Assembly: GCA_004352715.1 (NCBI GenBank)
Contig: SCFE01000061.1
Location: forward strand, 236,398 to 300,397
Direction: 5' to 3'
DNA from: Hofstenia miamia
Lineage: Eukaryota; Xenacoelomorpha; Acoela
DNA: 64,000 nt
Part shown: piece after piece, positions 36,053 to 47,651 of the stretch
Position numbering within the stretch: the stretch's first letter is position 1
Layout of the letters: every line of letters begins with the position of its first letter
The notes under the pieces: model-generated
The model's database searches: none
The model's input: the letters and a program-made list of their open reading frames with translations, nothing else
What the model was told of the DNA's origin: nothing
Program-made: the position numbers and the translations under genes

Positions 36053-37818
36053 TCTGATCGTCTGATCGCTTTAATACGAAGCAGTTTTAGACGGAGTCTA
36101 CAACAATCCTAACAACCTAATACATCAGTAGAATACACGTCTGTTGGAAATTACACATGAGAAGTAATTTAAAATATTTTCTAAATAACTAAAGCAAATC
36201 AACAGGGATTTAAGTCAGTAAATACACTGCAAAGCGGTGATTCGTAACAGCTTGGTGATCCGACATTTGAATTGCGCAAAACAGTTTTCTCAAGAGAATG
36301 GTCTCATTTGAGATAATCACTTATTTTCTCGCTGACAAAACTATTATATTCAGTGAATTACATTCTTTTGGCATTTTGCAAATGCATGACACAATAAAGA
36401 TTGTCTGCGAAAACTGTGTTAAACGATTTCACAAAGCCGACCTCATTCAAGGCTCAGTGTGAAATACATCATTCAATGCAATTGAGTCTGTGAAATGATT
36501 CACAAGGAATTAAAGTAACAATACTAGACCCCAAAACTTCTGGCAGGCTAACTGTTTTTGGATTCTTCAAAAGGACAGCGATTATAAATACTATAAAAAT
36601 ATTATATGAAACTCACGAAACAACAAACTACTTTACATTCAGTATACTAAAATCTATTTGGTCTAATGCTAAAAGTAATTGGACTAAACTAAAATTAAAA
36701 ACCTCTCTATTTTATCAATTATTGAAAATCTAGATCTGTAAAGAAATTAGCAATATGCAGAAACGCTACAATCGAAATAGATAAATGGTAACAATTTAAT
36801 CTTGAAAATTAATGCTTAACGATTTATATACAAGTACGTGACATCACCAGTAAGTCGTGATTTGAATTGCATTTTTATCAATTGTTTGGCCAACAAAAAA
36901 TACCGCAATTCACACTTTTCAAATCTCAGAAAAAATTCTTTAATAATAGTGGGGATTGTTAGGTGAATAAGCTGTGTTGTTCTGACCTGTAAACATCAAG
37001 TCTGATTAAAACTGCTAAAATTCAAATCTGGTAGAAAGATGTTTATAACTGTTTCCTTATACTTATGATATTTATACTGTTTCCATGTAAAATATGCATA
37101 TTTTAATGATTTTATAGGAATCAATACACAAGATTTGAATCTTGTAAAAAAGGAATTAAAATCAATATAAAAAAAATCAAATTGCTATGTTTTTTAATAA
37201 GAAACTCAATTTCACATTAAGACTAACTAAATCAAACGCTATTTTGCGATTAATTATGGTCCGGATTTTCATGAATTTTATTAATATTTTGTAAAAGGTT
37301 AACCTGTGAGAAAATATTGTCATGCCCATCACGGTCGAACAGATTTAACATATCGTGATGTTCAGTCTTAATAATGGCAAAATAATTAAATAAATGAATA
37401 GATGCAAATGAAAAATATTGTCTCAAATGGCTCACGTAATATATACAGCCATGATACTAGCAAACCGATATTATATAAAAATTATAAACAAATGGCAAGA
37501 TTGATATATTTTAGAAAAAGACGATTTGCATACCTTAAACCACGTTCTACAAATCAAGCCTTGACATGGAGACTGATGGTTGTTAAAAAGCATACATTAT
37601 TATTACAACATGAATAAATCAAAAGCGGTTTAATTTTTCTTAGATATCTCAGAGGATCAATACAATTTTTATATTCTCTCATAACATAAAATCAATTATA
37701 ATTTATAAATTTATGAATTTATGAATGTGACAGTTTTATAACATTTAAATAAATACTTTATATCTAATGGCAAGGTTATGAAATTGTGAAAACCTATTGG
37801 TATATATTTAAGCATAGT

Positions 37819-37859
37819 GTACTTTTGCGTGGGAGACGAGGGAGCTAACGCAAAAGTAC
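37819..37859. repeat. Perfect 12-bp hairpin
   Basis: GTACTTTTGCGT and its exact complement ACGCAAAAGTAC flank a purine-rich 17-base loop (GGGAGACGAGGGAGCTA). Nothing around it explains it. Confidence 0.7.
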
Positions 37860-40217
37860 CAATGATTGTTAAAATTATCACGAAGCATGTTTCAAAAATA
37901 TTTACTAAGCAGGAGATTTTGCTTACGAATTGTTTTCCACATTTTCAAGTGCCTTAATGATCTGCTGCAATACAAATTTATCATAAATTTAAAAAGAATC
38001 TCAAGCTGTTTGAGGTTTGTAGTCACATTTAGCCAGACAAGAGATGGTCACCTACTCGGCTAGCACACAGGCCAGCGCAGAAGAGCAACGTAAACTTTCA
38101 AAAAGCAATACTAATAAAGTTTGTAGTTTTGTAATTTTGGCATTTATTTCCATTGTGCTACAAAAATCTAATAAATCGAGAGTCAGCAATAAAATTAATG
38201 CGTTGATCAAAATAGATCATCAATTAATCTCATGGGCCGAAAACGGGAAGCAAAATTTCATAACCGGCCTAAAATAACACGTGTTTAACCGGCCGGGTTC
38301 ATCCTGAGGAAGACTATATAACAGGAAATTTATTTTTCCCAATGCTTCGCTTTTATACCAACGTAATGGCTGTTCGGTATTCATTGGGGCATGATTCTTT
38401 TATAATGACATCTAATAACTCTAAATTGGAAGACAATTGAGCTTTTCCGAGAAATTAGTCCGTGAATGCATGCCTGATATTAATGTTGACGTTTTTCATT
38501 TTCAATTTTAGAAGTCGGCGATAGAGCAAACGAATTAATGGGGATCGCTTTATTACAACTTTAAATTAGCTCAAAGTTGAAAATATTAAGCCCATATTAA
38601 ATAATATTTAACTATCTTGGAATTGAAGTCGGGATGAATTGCAAATAGCTTTGATTCGAAGATAGAACTTTTCAAAGCATGGCAAACCTGCGATCGTTAT
38701 TCATGTTGGCCTTTCTGGAAAAACCCAAGACAATTTTATTTGAATAAAGATACTGTTACACCAGAAATCTCATCGATAGCTCATTTCCAATATATATATA
38801 TATATATCTTTCAACAATTCCTCTGTAGCCGTCGCTGTTCGAATTGAGATGTAAGACATAATTACTGAATAATAAACTAAGTCTGCTTGATAAAAGATTT
38901 GGGGCTGTTAGTTAAATTCTGAAGAAAATAAAAAACTCATTAAAACAAATGTCACTGGTAATCATGACAATCTTTTCATCGATAAAACAACACATTTACA
39001 ATATCGTCTGTAAAATTTCAATGATACATAAATATTATAATGAATGACAATAACATTACTATCATTAAATCACCTAGTCCATAATTGGTTAATTAGATTA
39101 ATTAGTCTCGACTACTGGAATCGTTAATGGACGTTCATGGGCATGCTAATGGTTAGGCCACCGTCAATCAATTCTAACTCGGCTTAAGCTAAATGGACAA
39201 TTTTGAGAAACCGGATGCTAATTTTTGGCCAAACATTATAGATTGGTTGTAGTTGATTGGCAGAGTATAATTTTGAAAATGGCGTCAACATTACGAAAAT
39301 GAAATAAGAAACTCTACTAATCTATTATCAATCAAGCCAGCTGGCCTTTGAAGAAGTATCCCTCATTTAATGATATTCACATTAGCATAAGATATCAAAC
39401 ACTATCTGTCACTTTATGATAATGTGTAACGATAATTAAATATATGCTGCAATTGAAAGCAAAGGCTTTAGAACTACACACTATATTTAAATAAAGATTC
39501 AGCATCACAGAAATTTTGCCAGATGCGAACAAACGATTTCGAGCATTGTGCTCGCTTCTTGATGAAATGTAATTTAAATACAATATATACACATTTAAAC
39601 GTATTCAACTTGGACATTTTTGGGCTCCTCAGGCTTTGAAGGGATTTCCTCCCCTATCTAACTCTGGATTTTTATGATAGTAAGCGAAACTTTGCAAAAA
39701 TATTCTTATCGACACCATCCATTTATCATATTCAAGAAGATGATGACATCATTTTTGATGACTTAATCGAAATTAGGCACATTTTATTTACTTTTTTCAC
39801 AATAACAATAAGTTTTTGCAAATATTGGAAGACTATACCCCTGGCGGAATAAGAATACCATACATGAAATGAGCAAATATTTAGAAGAAATTTTATTAAG
39901 GAAAGCTCTACTATTTTTGTGTAATAATCAAATGTTTAATAGAAGGGAGGAAATCCTCGAATATGGTTATTGAAAATCAAATTTAGGAGTCACCTTATAT
40001 GTAAGGGGAGTGTTCTAGTTGCAAGAAAATCAAACATATATGAAGAAAATGTAAACTTTATTATTGTAATTAAACCTTTATCATCTTCTGCAGCAGCATT
40101 AATTATTCCTTTGCAACAATGCGAATCAAGGTCCCACAAGGAACGGTTAATAACTTAATTTCATTAAATGTCAATCGCTTCACTTCAAACGTGAATTTAA
40201 AGCATATGAAAGCTTAC

Positions 40218-40269
40218 CATAAACCGACTGCAGACATATGAGAAGTAGACAAAATCCGAATAACTTCAT
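40218..40269 (-). CDS. Secreted cysteine-rich protein, exon 1 (signal peptide)
   Basis: The minus-strand exon encodes MKLFGFCLLLICLQSVY plus the first base of Ala18, then a GGTAAGC donor. Lys2 followed by a hydrophobic core rich in Leu, Ile and Cys and a small residue at the splice junction makes a classic signal peptide, with likely cleavage after Ala18. A pyrimidine-rich acceptor (TATTTTTTTAG) abuts the ATG. The start codon therefore seems to follow a 5' UTR intron or a spliced-leader acceptor. Phase 1 matches exon 2 exactly. The distance to exon 2 is 24.6 kb, so the pairing rests on phase, strand, order and the absence of a better candidate. Another exon 1 could exist. Confidence 0.65.
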
Positions 40270-40738
40270 CTAAAAAAATAGTATAATATTTAAACACACT
40301 ATCTCGATTTGAAATATGTCAGCGTTGACATTAGATATTTATTAGATAACTACTAATCAAATAAGATTGTAAGTTTAGGTAACCATGTGTTGAAAACAAA
40401 AGATTTTAGTTTCACTCAACATATATCATAGGTAATTCTCCAGTAGTAAGTCTGTTAGTTTTTAAGTTTTGAAAAATTGAATTGACGTTCAATAACAATA
40501 TATTAGTATCTATCTATATCTATCTATGCTTTGATTGTTGTGGCATATTTTAAAAATCCGTTTATCACAACAATCATTTCTCTGATATCTATAATTGTTT
40601 TGTCAAAATATAGCCATGCAATTGCAATGGTCACATAGAGGATGGAATCAAGGATGCTTTTCCAGAGAATAGGCTGCAATCTCAATACATTAGAGACGGC
40701 CGAACGAAGTTTTTTAAACGTAAGCATTATGCTACAAC

Positions 40739-41078
40739 CACGCATGTAAAATTATCGATAACGATATTATCGTCTGCGTTCCGATAGAATATCGGACTTC
40801 AATAGATACGCCCCATATCGAAAATATAGAAGAAATTTCAACAACTTTGAGGTTTTATGCTATGAAAGTATTTGTTCGAAGCGTTTTACAAATTTGTGAA
40901 AAGATATTTTAGGCAACTGAACCAACATTTAAAGTTCAAGAACTGCAGCTCAATGTTTTTTCAATATTTTGTTTTGAGAATCAGCAATTATCGATAGCTA
41001 AATTGAAATTTTTAATAAATTGAGATAGATAATCATATCGATAATATCATTTTGCCGATTATCGATTTTTCACCCTTG
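40739..41078. mobile_element. Probable TIR element with ATCGATAA ends
   Basis: The left part reads CACGCATGTAAAATTATCGA then TAACGATATTATCG. The complement of the right part reads CAAGGGTGAAAAATCGATAA then TGATATTATCGATATG. The order of motifs is mirrored, as in a terminal inverted repeat. Flanking 8-mers do not match, so boundaries and family (hAT-like start) are uncertain. Confidence 0.45.
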
Positions 41079-41283
41079 ACTAAGCATAGAATTTGATGAT
41101 TATGAATATTCTTCACTCCAAAGCCAGACGGGGTTTTAAGGGCCACGTGCACACGTATTTCAAAAATATCTAAACATGAAATTACGGATCTTTAATGATA
41201 ATATTGTGATGAATATAATGTTTAACTGATTTTCGTAAGACGGAAATCAATTTTAAACATTTTCCGCTCTCCCTTGAATAAAA

Positions 41284-41543
41284 GGCTATGATTACACTAC
41301 GTGATTGGTTAAAAATGATCTGGCACACTTGAAAGCATTCAAGACCTACTATAATTACGTTAGGTCATGAAGCATTGCACGTCTAACCACCCGAGATAAC
41401 TAGCAATGTGACAATCACAAAGAAATCGAACGCGCACGATTTCTTCGTGATCATCACATCGCTAATTATCTCGGGTGGTTAGCCGTGGAATGCTTTAAAT
41501 GTGACAAATCACTTTCAATCAATCACCTAGTCTAACCGTGGCC
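41284..41543. repeat. Foldback element with long palindromic core
   Basis: The core (41370-41495) is a near-perfect palindrome with arms of about 60 bases. AAGCATTGCACGTCTAACCA followed by CCCGAGATAACTAGC pairs with the right arm through a short centre around GAACGCGCACGA. Outside the core the two flanks are also inverted copies with more differences (left GATTACACTACGTGATTGG, complement of right GGTTAGACTAGGTGATTGAT). A transcript would fold into a long hairpin. Confidence 0.8.
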
Positions 41544-41636
41544 AAAAGCGTTTTAAAAACTAGCTCTCACGTTCATAAATATAAACTTTTCTTTTTTTGT
41601 GGAGAACCGAAAATCATTGCAAAATAGAGTTTGTAG

Positions 41637-41682
41637 AACTTAGACTAGTGATTTGCTCAAAAGTGATCTATCACATTTTAGT
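41637..41682. repeat. Third copy of the foldback arm
   Basis: ACTTAGACTAGTGATTTGCT then AAAAGTGATCTATCACATTT resembles the outer arm of the 41284-41543 structure. It shows that the arm is part of a dispersed repeat. Confidence 0.55.
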
Positions 41683-42475
41683 AAAAAATTGGAGCCACTC
41701 CATTCAAAATTGTGTAGAACCAATCCAGTATTCTTTGAACATTTAGGACTTAGGTCTTTACTGAATTATTTCGAATCTAAGTTATTGAGGTTTGGAGAAG
41801 TTTAGAGACGTCGTTATCTGAATATGTACTGTCTACGGAATAGAACTGTTACATAATAAACGCGACGGTTAACCGTTCGTACATGAGTGCCAAAACGTTG
41901 CCACACACTTTCGACATACCCGACTAAATGTATGAATCTTACGTTAATAAACTCAGCAAAATTGTTTGTCATGTATATGTTGTAACATGTCGTTCGATGA
42001 AATTTTGTATTTACATTATTTCGCATTTTATGTGAAAGAAACAACTTTGAATACACCTGCGACAAACTATATCAACAGAACTTTTCTTAGAAATACACGA
42101 AAATAATTCATGCATTGCCAAATTAAGTTCTCTCACATATCTGGCGCACAAAGCAAATATACATGTATGACTCATATTCAATAACCAACTGTATATCTAG
42201 ATAATTACGGATTTTTATTAGACTTAATGGAATTTTAAAAATGTAAAAGGGACATGAAATATCACTATTTAATTGTCTAAATTTGGAAAGCGTTAAGCAA
42301 TTGTGATGAGTTTTTATTTTCGAAATACTAAAAGTCACTTTTGACTTGATATTAAATTCAATGTTTTTAAAATCATGTATACCATAAAGAAGATCGTAAC
42401 GTATAGTCATGTGATTGACAACACACGAGGAAATGATCGACCGACTTAAATATCTCAATTACAGTTTACATATCG
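41683..42475. other. Stretch without recognisable gene
   Basis: Two minus-strand open frames (41814-42065, 83 codons; 42123-42458, 111 codons) have no motif, signal peptide or splice context that I can recognise. The longer one is mildly above chance length but uninterpretable. Confidence 0.4.
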
Positions 42476-42483
42476 CTATAAAC

Positions 42484-42891
42484 TAGTGTTCTGCGGCCAA
42501 GGCAATTTTCTTGGCCGTAGGCCTTAAGTCTTTGGCCGAAGCCTGCGATTATCCGCAGTCGGGTGTTAGCAGATTTTTTTACTGTAGTTGGCGCTTTTTT
42601 CTACTACTAAGTAAAATACAATTTTCAATGGAATGATTAAAACATGCTCATAGTTCGAACAATTAAAGAAAATTGTCAAAGCGACTAAGTTTTAAAATCA
42701 AAAATACAAATAAAAATCATGGAAAAAAATTGTTCATCACAATGTTTAGAAATGAATCTTAGACTGGATTTCGGACGTAAAACAAAATCTTTGGCCATTC
42801 CCCGTGTGTGCTTGGCCGTAGCCGGCCGTTGGACGCGGCTACAACCGGCTAACGGCTAAATGGTGGCGGCGGCCATGGCCGCAGAACACTA
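42484..42891. mobile_element. hAT-type MITE (408 bp)
   Basis: The ends are TAGTGTTCTGCGGCCAAGGC and the complement of GCCATGGCCGCAGAACACTA. Flanking 8-mers CTATAAAC and CTACAAAG agree at 6 of 8. Subterminal TTGGCCGTAGGC/GCCGGCTAACGGC words are iterated. The middle (about 42640-42770) matches 54850-54960, inside the larger relic at 52057-55505, so this is a deletion derivative of that family. Confidence 0.8.
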
Positions 42892-42899
42892 CTACAAAG

Positions 42900-43555
42900 T
42901 GAAACTAAAATTAATAAATAACACTAGGACAATGGTTAAAAAATTTGTAGACTGCATCGATAATTTTTATATGGCTGCTATAAGGTTTGTTTCTAATAAC
43001 AGATTTAGTCTGCCAATCACAATACCAAAAATCTTAAATGACAAAAATTATTATAGTTATTATAATTGAGGATCGGAGAACTATATAGTGGACTAGTCAG
43101 TGGATTGAAGAAAAACAAGTTTATAGGAGAAAACATACTAGACTACTTATTTATGATTTTAAAACAATCTAATATAGCTCTATTTCATGAGATCTTTTTG
43201 ATATATTTGCTGTTTACACAAGGCTTTTTTTAGAGTAAAGGAGTAGAAAACTGGGCTAGTTTCAAAACTATGTAAAAGGAGAAACGGTGACGTCATTGTC
43301 TCTATTTTCCCATAGCAAAGGCGTTTCTATTTATCATTTACAGTTTTTGTTCAATGACTAGTAAATGCTGGTAATAACTGTCTAATATTTACTCCTTTGT
43401 TAAATAAAAGGCTGATTCCGCAGTACAGACAGAACAAGTGTTACTCTTTTTGTTGAGCTACTTATGATTATGATGGTCTCAACTCTTCTATTTAAAAAAC
43501 ATTAGTGCGAAGCCCATAACACACTCCGTTATGGCTCATTTTTCATGTATGATGT
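42900..43555. other. Stretch without recognisable gene
   Basis: AT-rich, with only short frames. No paired ends were seen. Confidence 0.4.
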
Positions 43556-43931
43556 ATGTACGCACGAGCGTATCCAGCACTTTCTGATATTATAAGCCTA
43601 AAGGAGGCATTGCCTCACTGTGGGCAAACCATGTACAACGAAGGCCGGTTTAATCATGAATTCAAACATGTATCATTGTATCGGGGTTACTCTACCAGTC
43701 AACAGACTGAAGAGTGGGTGGCAACAGATCAGCTCTGGCATTTCCCCTAGAAGTGTGCAGCCGGCTTAATCATGCTTGTCCTCTGGCGACCCCTGGCACG
43801 CAGAGTGCTGATCTGTGTTGAGTCCGATCAGCACAGAGTGAAGCCGAGAGCCGAGCTTCATGAGAGGGTTGCGCCTCTCTACAGCTTTCGCCAACCAAGG
43901 CTACTAACTGAGGTAACTCGTGAGCACCTGC

Positions 43932-44543
43932 NNNNNNNNNNNNNNNNNNNNNNNNNNNNNNNNNNNNNNNNNNNNNNNNNNNNNNNNNNNNNNNNNNNNN
44001 NNNNNNNNNNNNNNNNNNNNNNNNNNNNNNNNNNNNNNNNNNNNNNNNNNNNNNNNNNNNNNNNNNNNNNNNNNNNNNNNNNNNNNNNNNNNNNNNNNNN
44101 NNNNNNNNNNNNNNNNNNNNNNNNNNNNNNNNNNNNNNNNNNNNNNNNNNNNNNNNNNNNNNNNNNNNNNNNNNNNNNNNNNNNNNNNNNNNNNNNNNNN
44201 NNNNNNNNNNNNNNNNNNNNNNNNNNNNNNNNNNNNNNNNNNNNNNNNNNNNNNNNNNNNNNNNNNNNNNNNNNNNNNNNNNNNNNNNNNNNNNNNNNNN
44301 NNNNNNNNNNNNNNNNNNNNNNNNNNNNNNNNNNNNNNNNNNNNNNNNNNNNNNNNNNNNNNNNNNNNNNNNNNNNNNNNNNNNNNNNNNNNNNNNNNNN
44401 NNNNNNNNNNNNNNNNNNNNNNNNNNNNNNNNNNNNNNNNNNNNNNNNNNNNNNNNNNNNNNNNNNNNNNNNNNNNNNNNNNNNNNNNNNNNNNNNNNNN
44501 NNNNNNNNNNNNNNNNNNNNNNNNNNNNNNNNNNNNNNNNNNN
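43932..44543. other. Assembly gap
   Basis: 612 ambiguous bases inside the GC-richer repeat. Confidence 0.95.
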
Positions 44544-44675
44544 GGCCTATCTAGAGGCCAGAGACAGAGGAAAATCCTCTGTATAACTGCCCTCGTAGAC
44601 GCACTCTACGGCTCTGGGCATAGACGTCGCCGTCTGCTCCACAGAACAGACAGTCTCACATCATCGTCACCGCCC

Positions 44676-44698
44676 CCATATGTGCAAAGCACATATGG
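44676..44698. repeat. Perfect 10-bp hairpin
   Basis: CCATATGTGC and GCACATATGG are separated by AAA, within the GC-richer repeat. Confidence 0.7.
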
Positions 44699-45093
44699 TT
44701 GCACCTTCTTATACCCTATTGTTTAACGTCCACTTTAGGTTCGGGACTCCGCAAAGCGACGCGCCCATCAAGTATTGGCTCAGCGTCTCCGCCTATCCAG
44801 GAACCACCACGAGGAGGTTACTCTCCAGGACGATTCGGGCATAGCCATTGGGTTCCCATTAGGGTATGCTTGTCAGATAAAGCACATGTATATGGTAAGG
44901 TAATTCATTTAAATTAGAGTGAAATTGTAATGAGGTTGAATGATCAAAAATTTTAGTGCTGTTTCAATTTTTCTAAAAACCCCTCAATCACACAAGTTCT
45001 AAATCAGGATATCAATAAGTTCTAAAGTGAAATTCTTATGTCGGGAATGTACTGAGAAACTTAAGAAAATCGTTTCGTAAAACAGATGAAATT

Positions 45094-45609
45094 TTGAGAA
45101 TAGCAGATGTCTTATGCATTTATATGATACCTCGTAGCATTTGCAGTAGATCTTTCCACCATGTAAATGCTCCATCCATTAATAACGAGGATCATTACAG
45201 ATTTAATGTTTATTTTGCCTTCATTGGTTCCCTATCATCAGATTTGCCTTCGCGGTTTGAAAGAGAGCAGCAAATAGTTCTAAGACTGGTATCCTTTATA
45301 CCATCGCACTTAATCAAAAATGCTATTAAATGGGAATGCGTTCAATCCATAATTGAATCTTATTTCACATTCCTTAGTTCAATTACTGAAAGTGAGGTTA
45401 TTGCAGAATTTATGATTTGGAAAAGAATGTGATTAAATGTGCATGAAGATAACCGCTCAAGCAATGGCATAGATGCATACATTCAAGAATCTTGCAAACT
45501 CAATAGAGTGGCTGTAATTACACCTGGGGTAGAAAGAATATTTTCAAGACTCGATTTGGTGTTATCATCGCTGCAAACAACAATGACTGAAGAGAGACCC
45601 AACATTTAG
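45094..45609 (+). pseudogene. hAT transposase C-terminal relic (P52rIPK/THAP-associated type)
   Basis: One frame covers 172 codons with an internal TGA at 45430-45432 and a final TAG. The first part (SRSFHHVNAPSINNEDHYRF, VYFAFIGSLSSDLPSRF) matches the pre-dimerisation region of hAT transposases related to the P52rIPK protein, where RANVP..SPEEYYR...FIPFLDHL..EL..RF is conserved. The second part (AVITPGVERIFSRLDLVLSS then LQTTMTEERPN) matches the C-terminal hAT dimerisation motif (P.T...ERSFS.L..IKT.LR.TM.EERL). The DDE catalytic region would lie upstream and is not visible. The internal stop makes it a pseudogene. Keeping one frame over 500 bp suggests moderate age. Confidence 0.8.
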
Positions 45610-46461
45610 TAATTCGTTGTGTTCATAGAGAATTATTCCCTTCCACAGATGGGATTTTTTAACTTACTGCAGAAAATATATATACATGCACTCAATTGCA
45701 CTTCCAGTCAGATCATTAACGGAACGGGTTTTTATGTTGAGTTTATTTATAATCATGATTTTATAAACCAGGTTCAGAGCAATCCAAACCACCTGTAAGC
45801 AGGGGCCAAGCTAAAAGGGGGTGCTGGGGTGATGATATTTTTTCTCAGGGGGCAGCAAAATGACATTTTAACAAAAATGTTCATATTTCCATGCACTTTC
45901 TAAATTTACAATGCAGTAATTAAAAATTCTATCTTTAGTTACTTTTCTGAAATAAAAAATGAATAGTGATTTATGTTTTCTTTGTATAATTCTTGAATCG
46001 AGTAATTACAATAATGTCAACATCCTTCTAAACGAAAAACAAGCCTTAATTTGCCTAATTCTTTTTGAAGGAAATCGTTATTTTACGTCTAAATAAGAGG
46101 TCTTAAAATCCACAGCCTACATTTCAGTTTTGCATTTCTAGTTGTCCTAAATTTCTATTTCCAGCCTTGATAATAATATTGCCGTCTGATGGTATATTTT
46201 TATCCTATACCATAGAAAAAACAATAAGGTGCAACATATTCCAAGGTGTTAAATCCCAATCCTTTAGTATAGTTAATCTTGATTTACTATCCAATGTTTC
46301 AGGTGCATACAAAGTATTTTCTGAAGAGTAGATCTTTGTTGCGATCAAGTGAGTGACCAAAAAGCTTTACGAAACTCTCCACAATTTTTCAAAAATTCAA
46401 AAATTGACAATAAAAATTCATTTAATGAATGTAGTTTTTAAAAATACATCAATCTTTTTCC
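45610..46461. other. Stretch without recognisable gene
   Basis: At 45801 the sequence GCAGGGGCCAAGCTAAAAGG followed by GGGTGCTGGGG looks like a hAT left end, but its partner was not found. The rest is AT-rich and uninformative. Confidence 0.4.
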
Positions 46462-47651
46462 AGAAAATCTTTTCATTTAACCAATCAAAATGAGGTTTTA
46501 AAGCATATTGAGGGATATTCCACCCTTCCCCGTGTTGCTTATACATGTAAAATACAGCTTTTAAACAAACTTCGGTTTTTAACAACAACCGCTTAATAAC
46601 TTTTGCTCAATTTCCATTGAGTTGTTATTAAGCGACTTCTACTGTATTTGCATTCTTTTTGAATTGATATTCTCATTTTGTTTTCGCACACTCTTTTGTT
46701 ATTAAATATCAATTTAATATAAAGACAAAAGCGGTCAAAAATAACTTCAGCTTAGTGTAAGTCAGAATAGAAAACAACGCGTTATGTGTTCCTTATCTTA
46801 TTTTATGGATCTCATGAGTTTATGTTATACATTTTGGTGGTTGTTGTTTCCAACGAAGGATTTAATGATTTTTAGCAAGCTCAATTATCAAGAACTGCTT
46901 GAGAACAATGATAGGCAATGACCGACTAGAAGAATTTATGCTCTTATGTTGTGAAAAATGTTTCTATGAAAATTTTAAATTGATAAAGCATTAAAGCTAC
47001 TTTTTAAATTGAAGAAGCTATTTATATAAATATATATGAACTTGAAGTGAAAAATTTTGACAATTGAATTGGGGTATGGTGAACTAAAGAAACTTTAATT
47101 CTAACAGTGTTATTATATTAAAATTTGATTATAATCAATGTACAATTCAATCTTTAGATTAGCTTGCTATATATTNAGAAAATCTTTTCATTTAACCAAT
47201 CAAAATGAGGTTTTAAAGCATATTGAGGGACATTCCACCCTTCCCCGTGTTGCTTACGGCACCGCTATGTTTTATGAGTGTAAATCTTATACATGTAAAA
47301 TACAGCTTTTAAACAAACTTCGGTTTTTAGCAACAACCGCTTAAAAACAACTTTTGCTCAATTTCCATTGAGTTGTTATTGAGCGACTTCTACTGTATTT
47401 GCATTCTTTTTGAATTGATATTCTCATTTTGTTTTCGCACACTCTTTTGTTATCAATTTAATATAAAGACAAAAGCGGTTAAAAATGACTTCAGCTTAGT
47501 GTTATATACATATATATGAACTTGAAGTGAACCATTTTGACCATTGAATTGGGGTATGATGAACTAAAGAGAGTTTAATTCTAACAGTTATATTATATTA
47601 CAATTTGATTATAATCAATGTACAATTCAATCTTTAGCTTGCTTTATATTT
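46462..47651. repeat. Tandem duplication joined at an ambiguous base
   Basis: Copy 1 (46462-47175) and copy 2 (47177-47651) are highly similar and abut at the single ambiguous base 47176. Copy 1 lacks about 33 bp present in copy 2 (ACGGCACCGCTATGTTTTAT and following). Copy 2 lacks about 240 bp present in copy 1 (about 46780-47030). The first 85 bp of each copy (TTTAACCAATCAAAATGAGG ... ACATTCCACCCTTCCCCGTG) resemble the right end of the 48747 and 58017 MITEs. Confidence 0.8.

Larger units (their letters stand above)
15569..40217 (-). other. Intron 1 of the secreted-protein gene
   Basis: If the exon assignment is right, this intron is about 24.6 kb. It begins GTAAGC at 40217 and ends TATTTAG at 15569. 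It holds many mobile elements (15853, 20282, 21707, 24976, 26631, 26886, 32635, 33053). An additional symmetric exon could be hidden in it; I did not find one. Confidence 0.55.
34571..40217. other. AT-rich stretch, mostly unannotated (intron 1)
   Basis: No exon could be supported. Plus-strand frames at 37866-38063 and 38044-38277 are uninterpretable. A TA run lies at 38790-38807. Two small structures are listed separately (35985 and 37819). Confidence 0.4.
43560..44870 (+). repeat. GC-richer repeat family, copy 1 (gapped)
   Basis: Base composition rises sharply against its surroundings. The block shares CTGATCTGTGTTGAGTC, GAGCACCTGC and GCACCTTC..TACCCTATTG, in the same order, with the complement of 62008-63240. 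The two are homologous copies in opposite orientation. A 612-base gap (43932-44543) removes the centre. Apparent long open frames across the gap consist almost only of ambiguous bases and are not genes. The element class is unknown. Confidence 0.65.

Noticed and set aside
40524-40745. 73-codon minus-strand frame with hydrophobic segments just upstream of exon 1
   Set aside because: No splice or start context; could equally be promoter or 5' UTR sequence.
42123-42458. 111-codon minus-strand open frame
   Set aside because: No recognisable motif, signal peptide or splice sites; length is only mildly above chance.
43772-44726. Apparent open frames of 260 and 268 codons across 43772-44726
   Set aside because: Nearly all codons are ambiguous bases of an assembly gap; the readable parts are repeat sequence.
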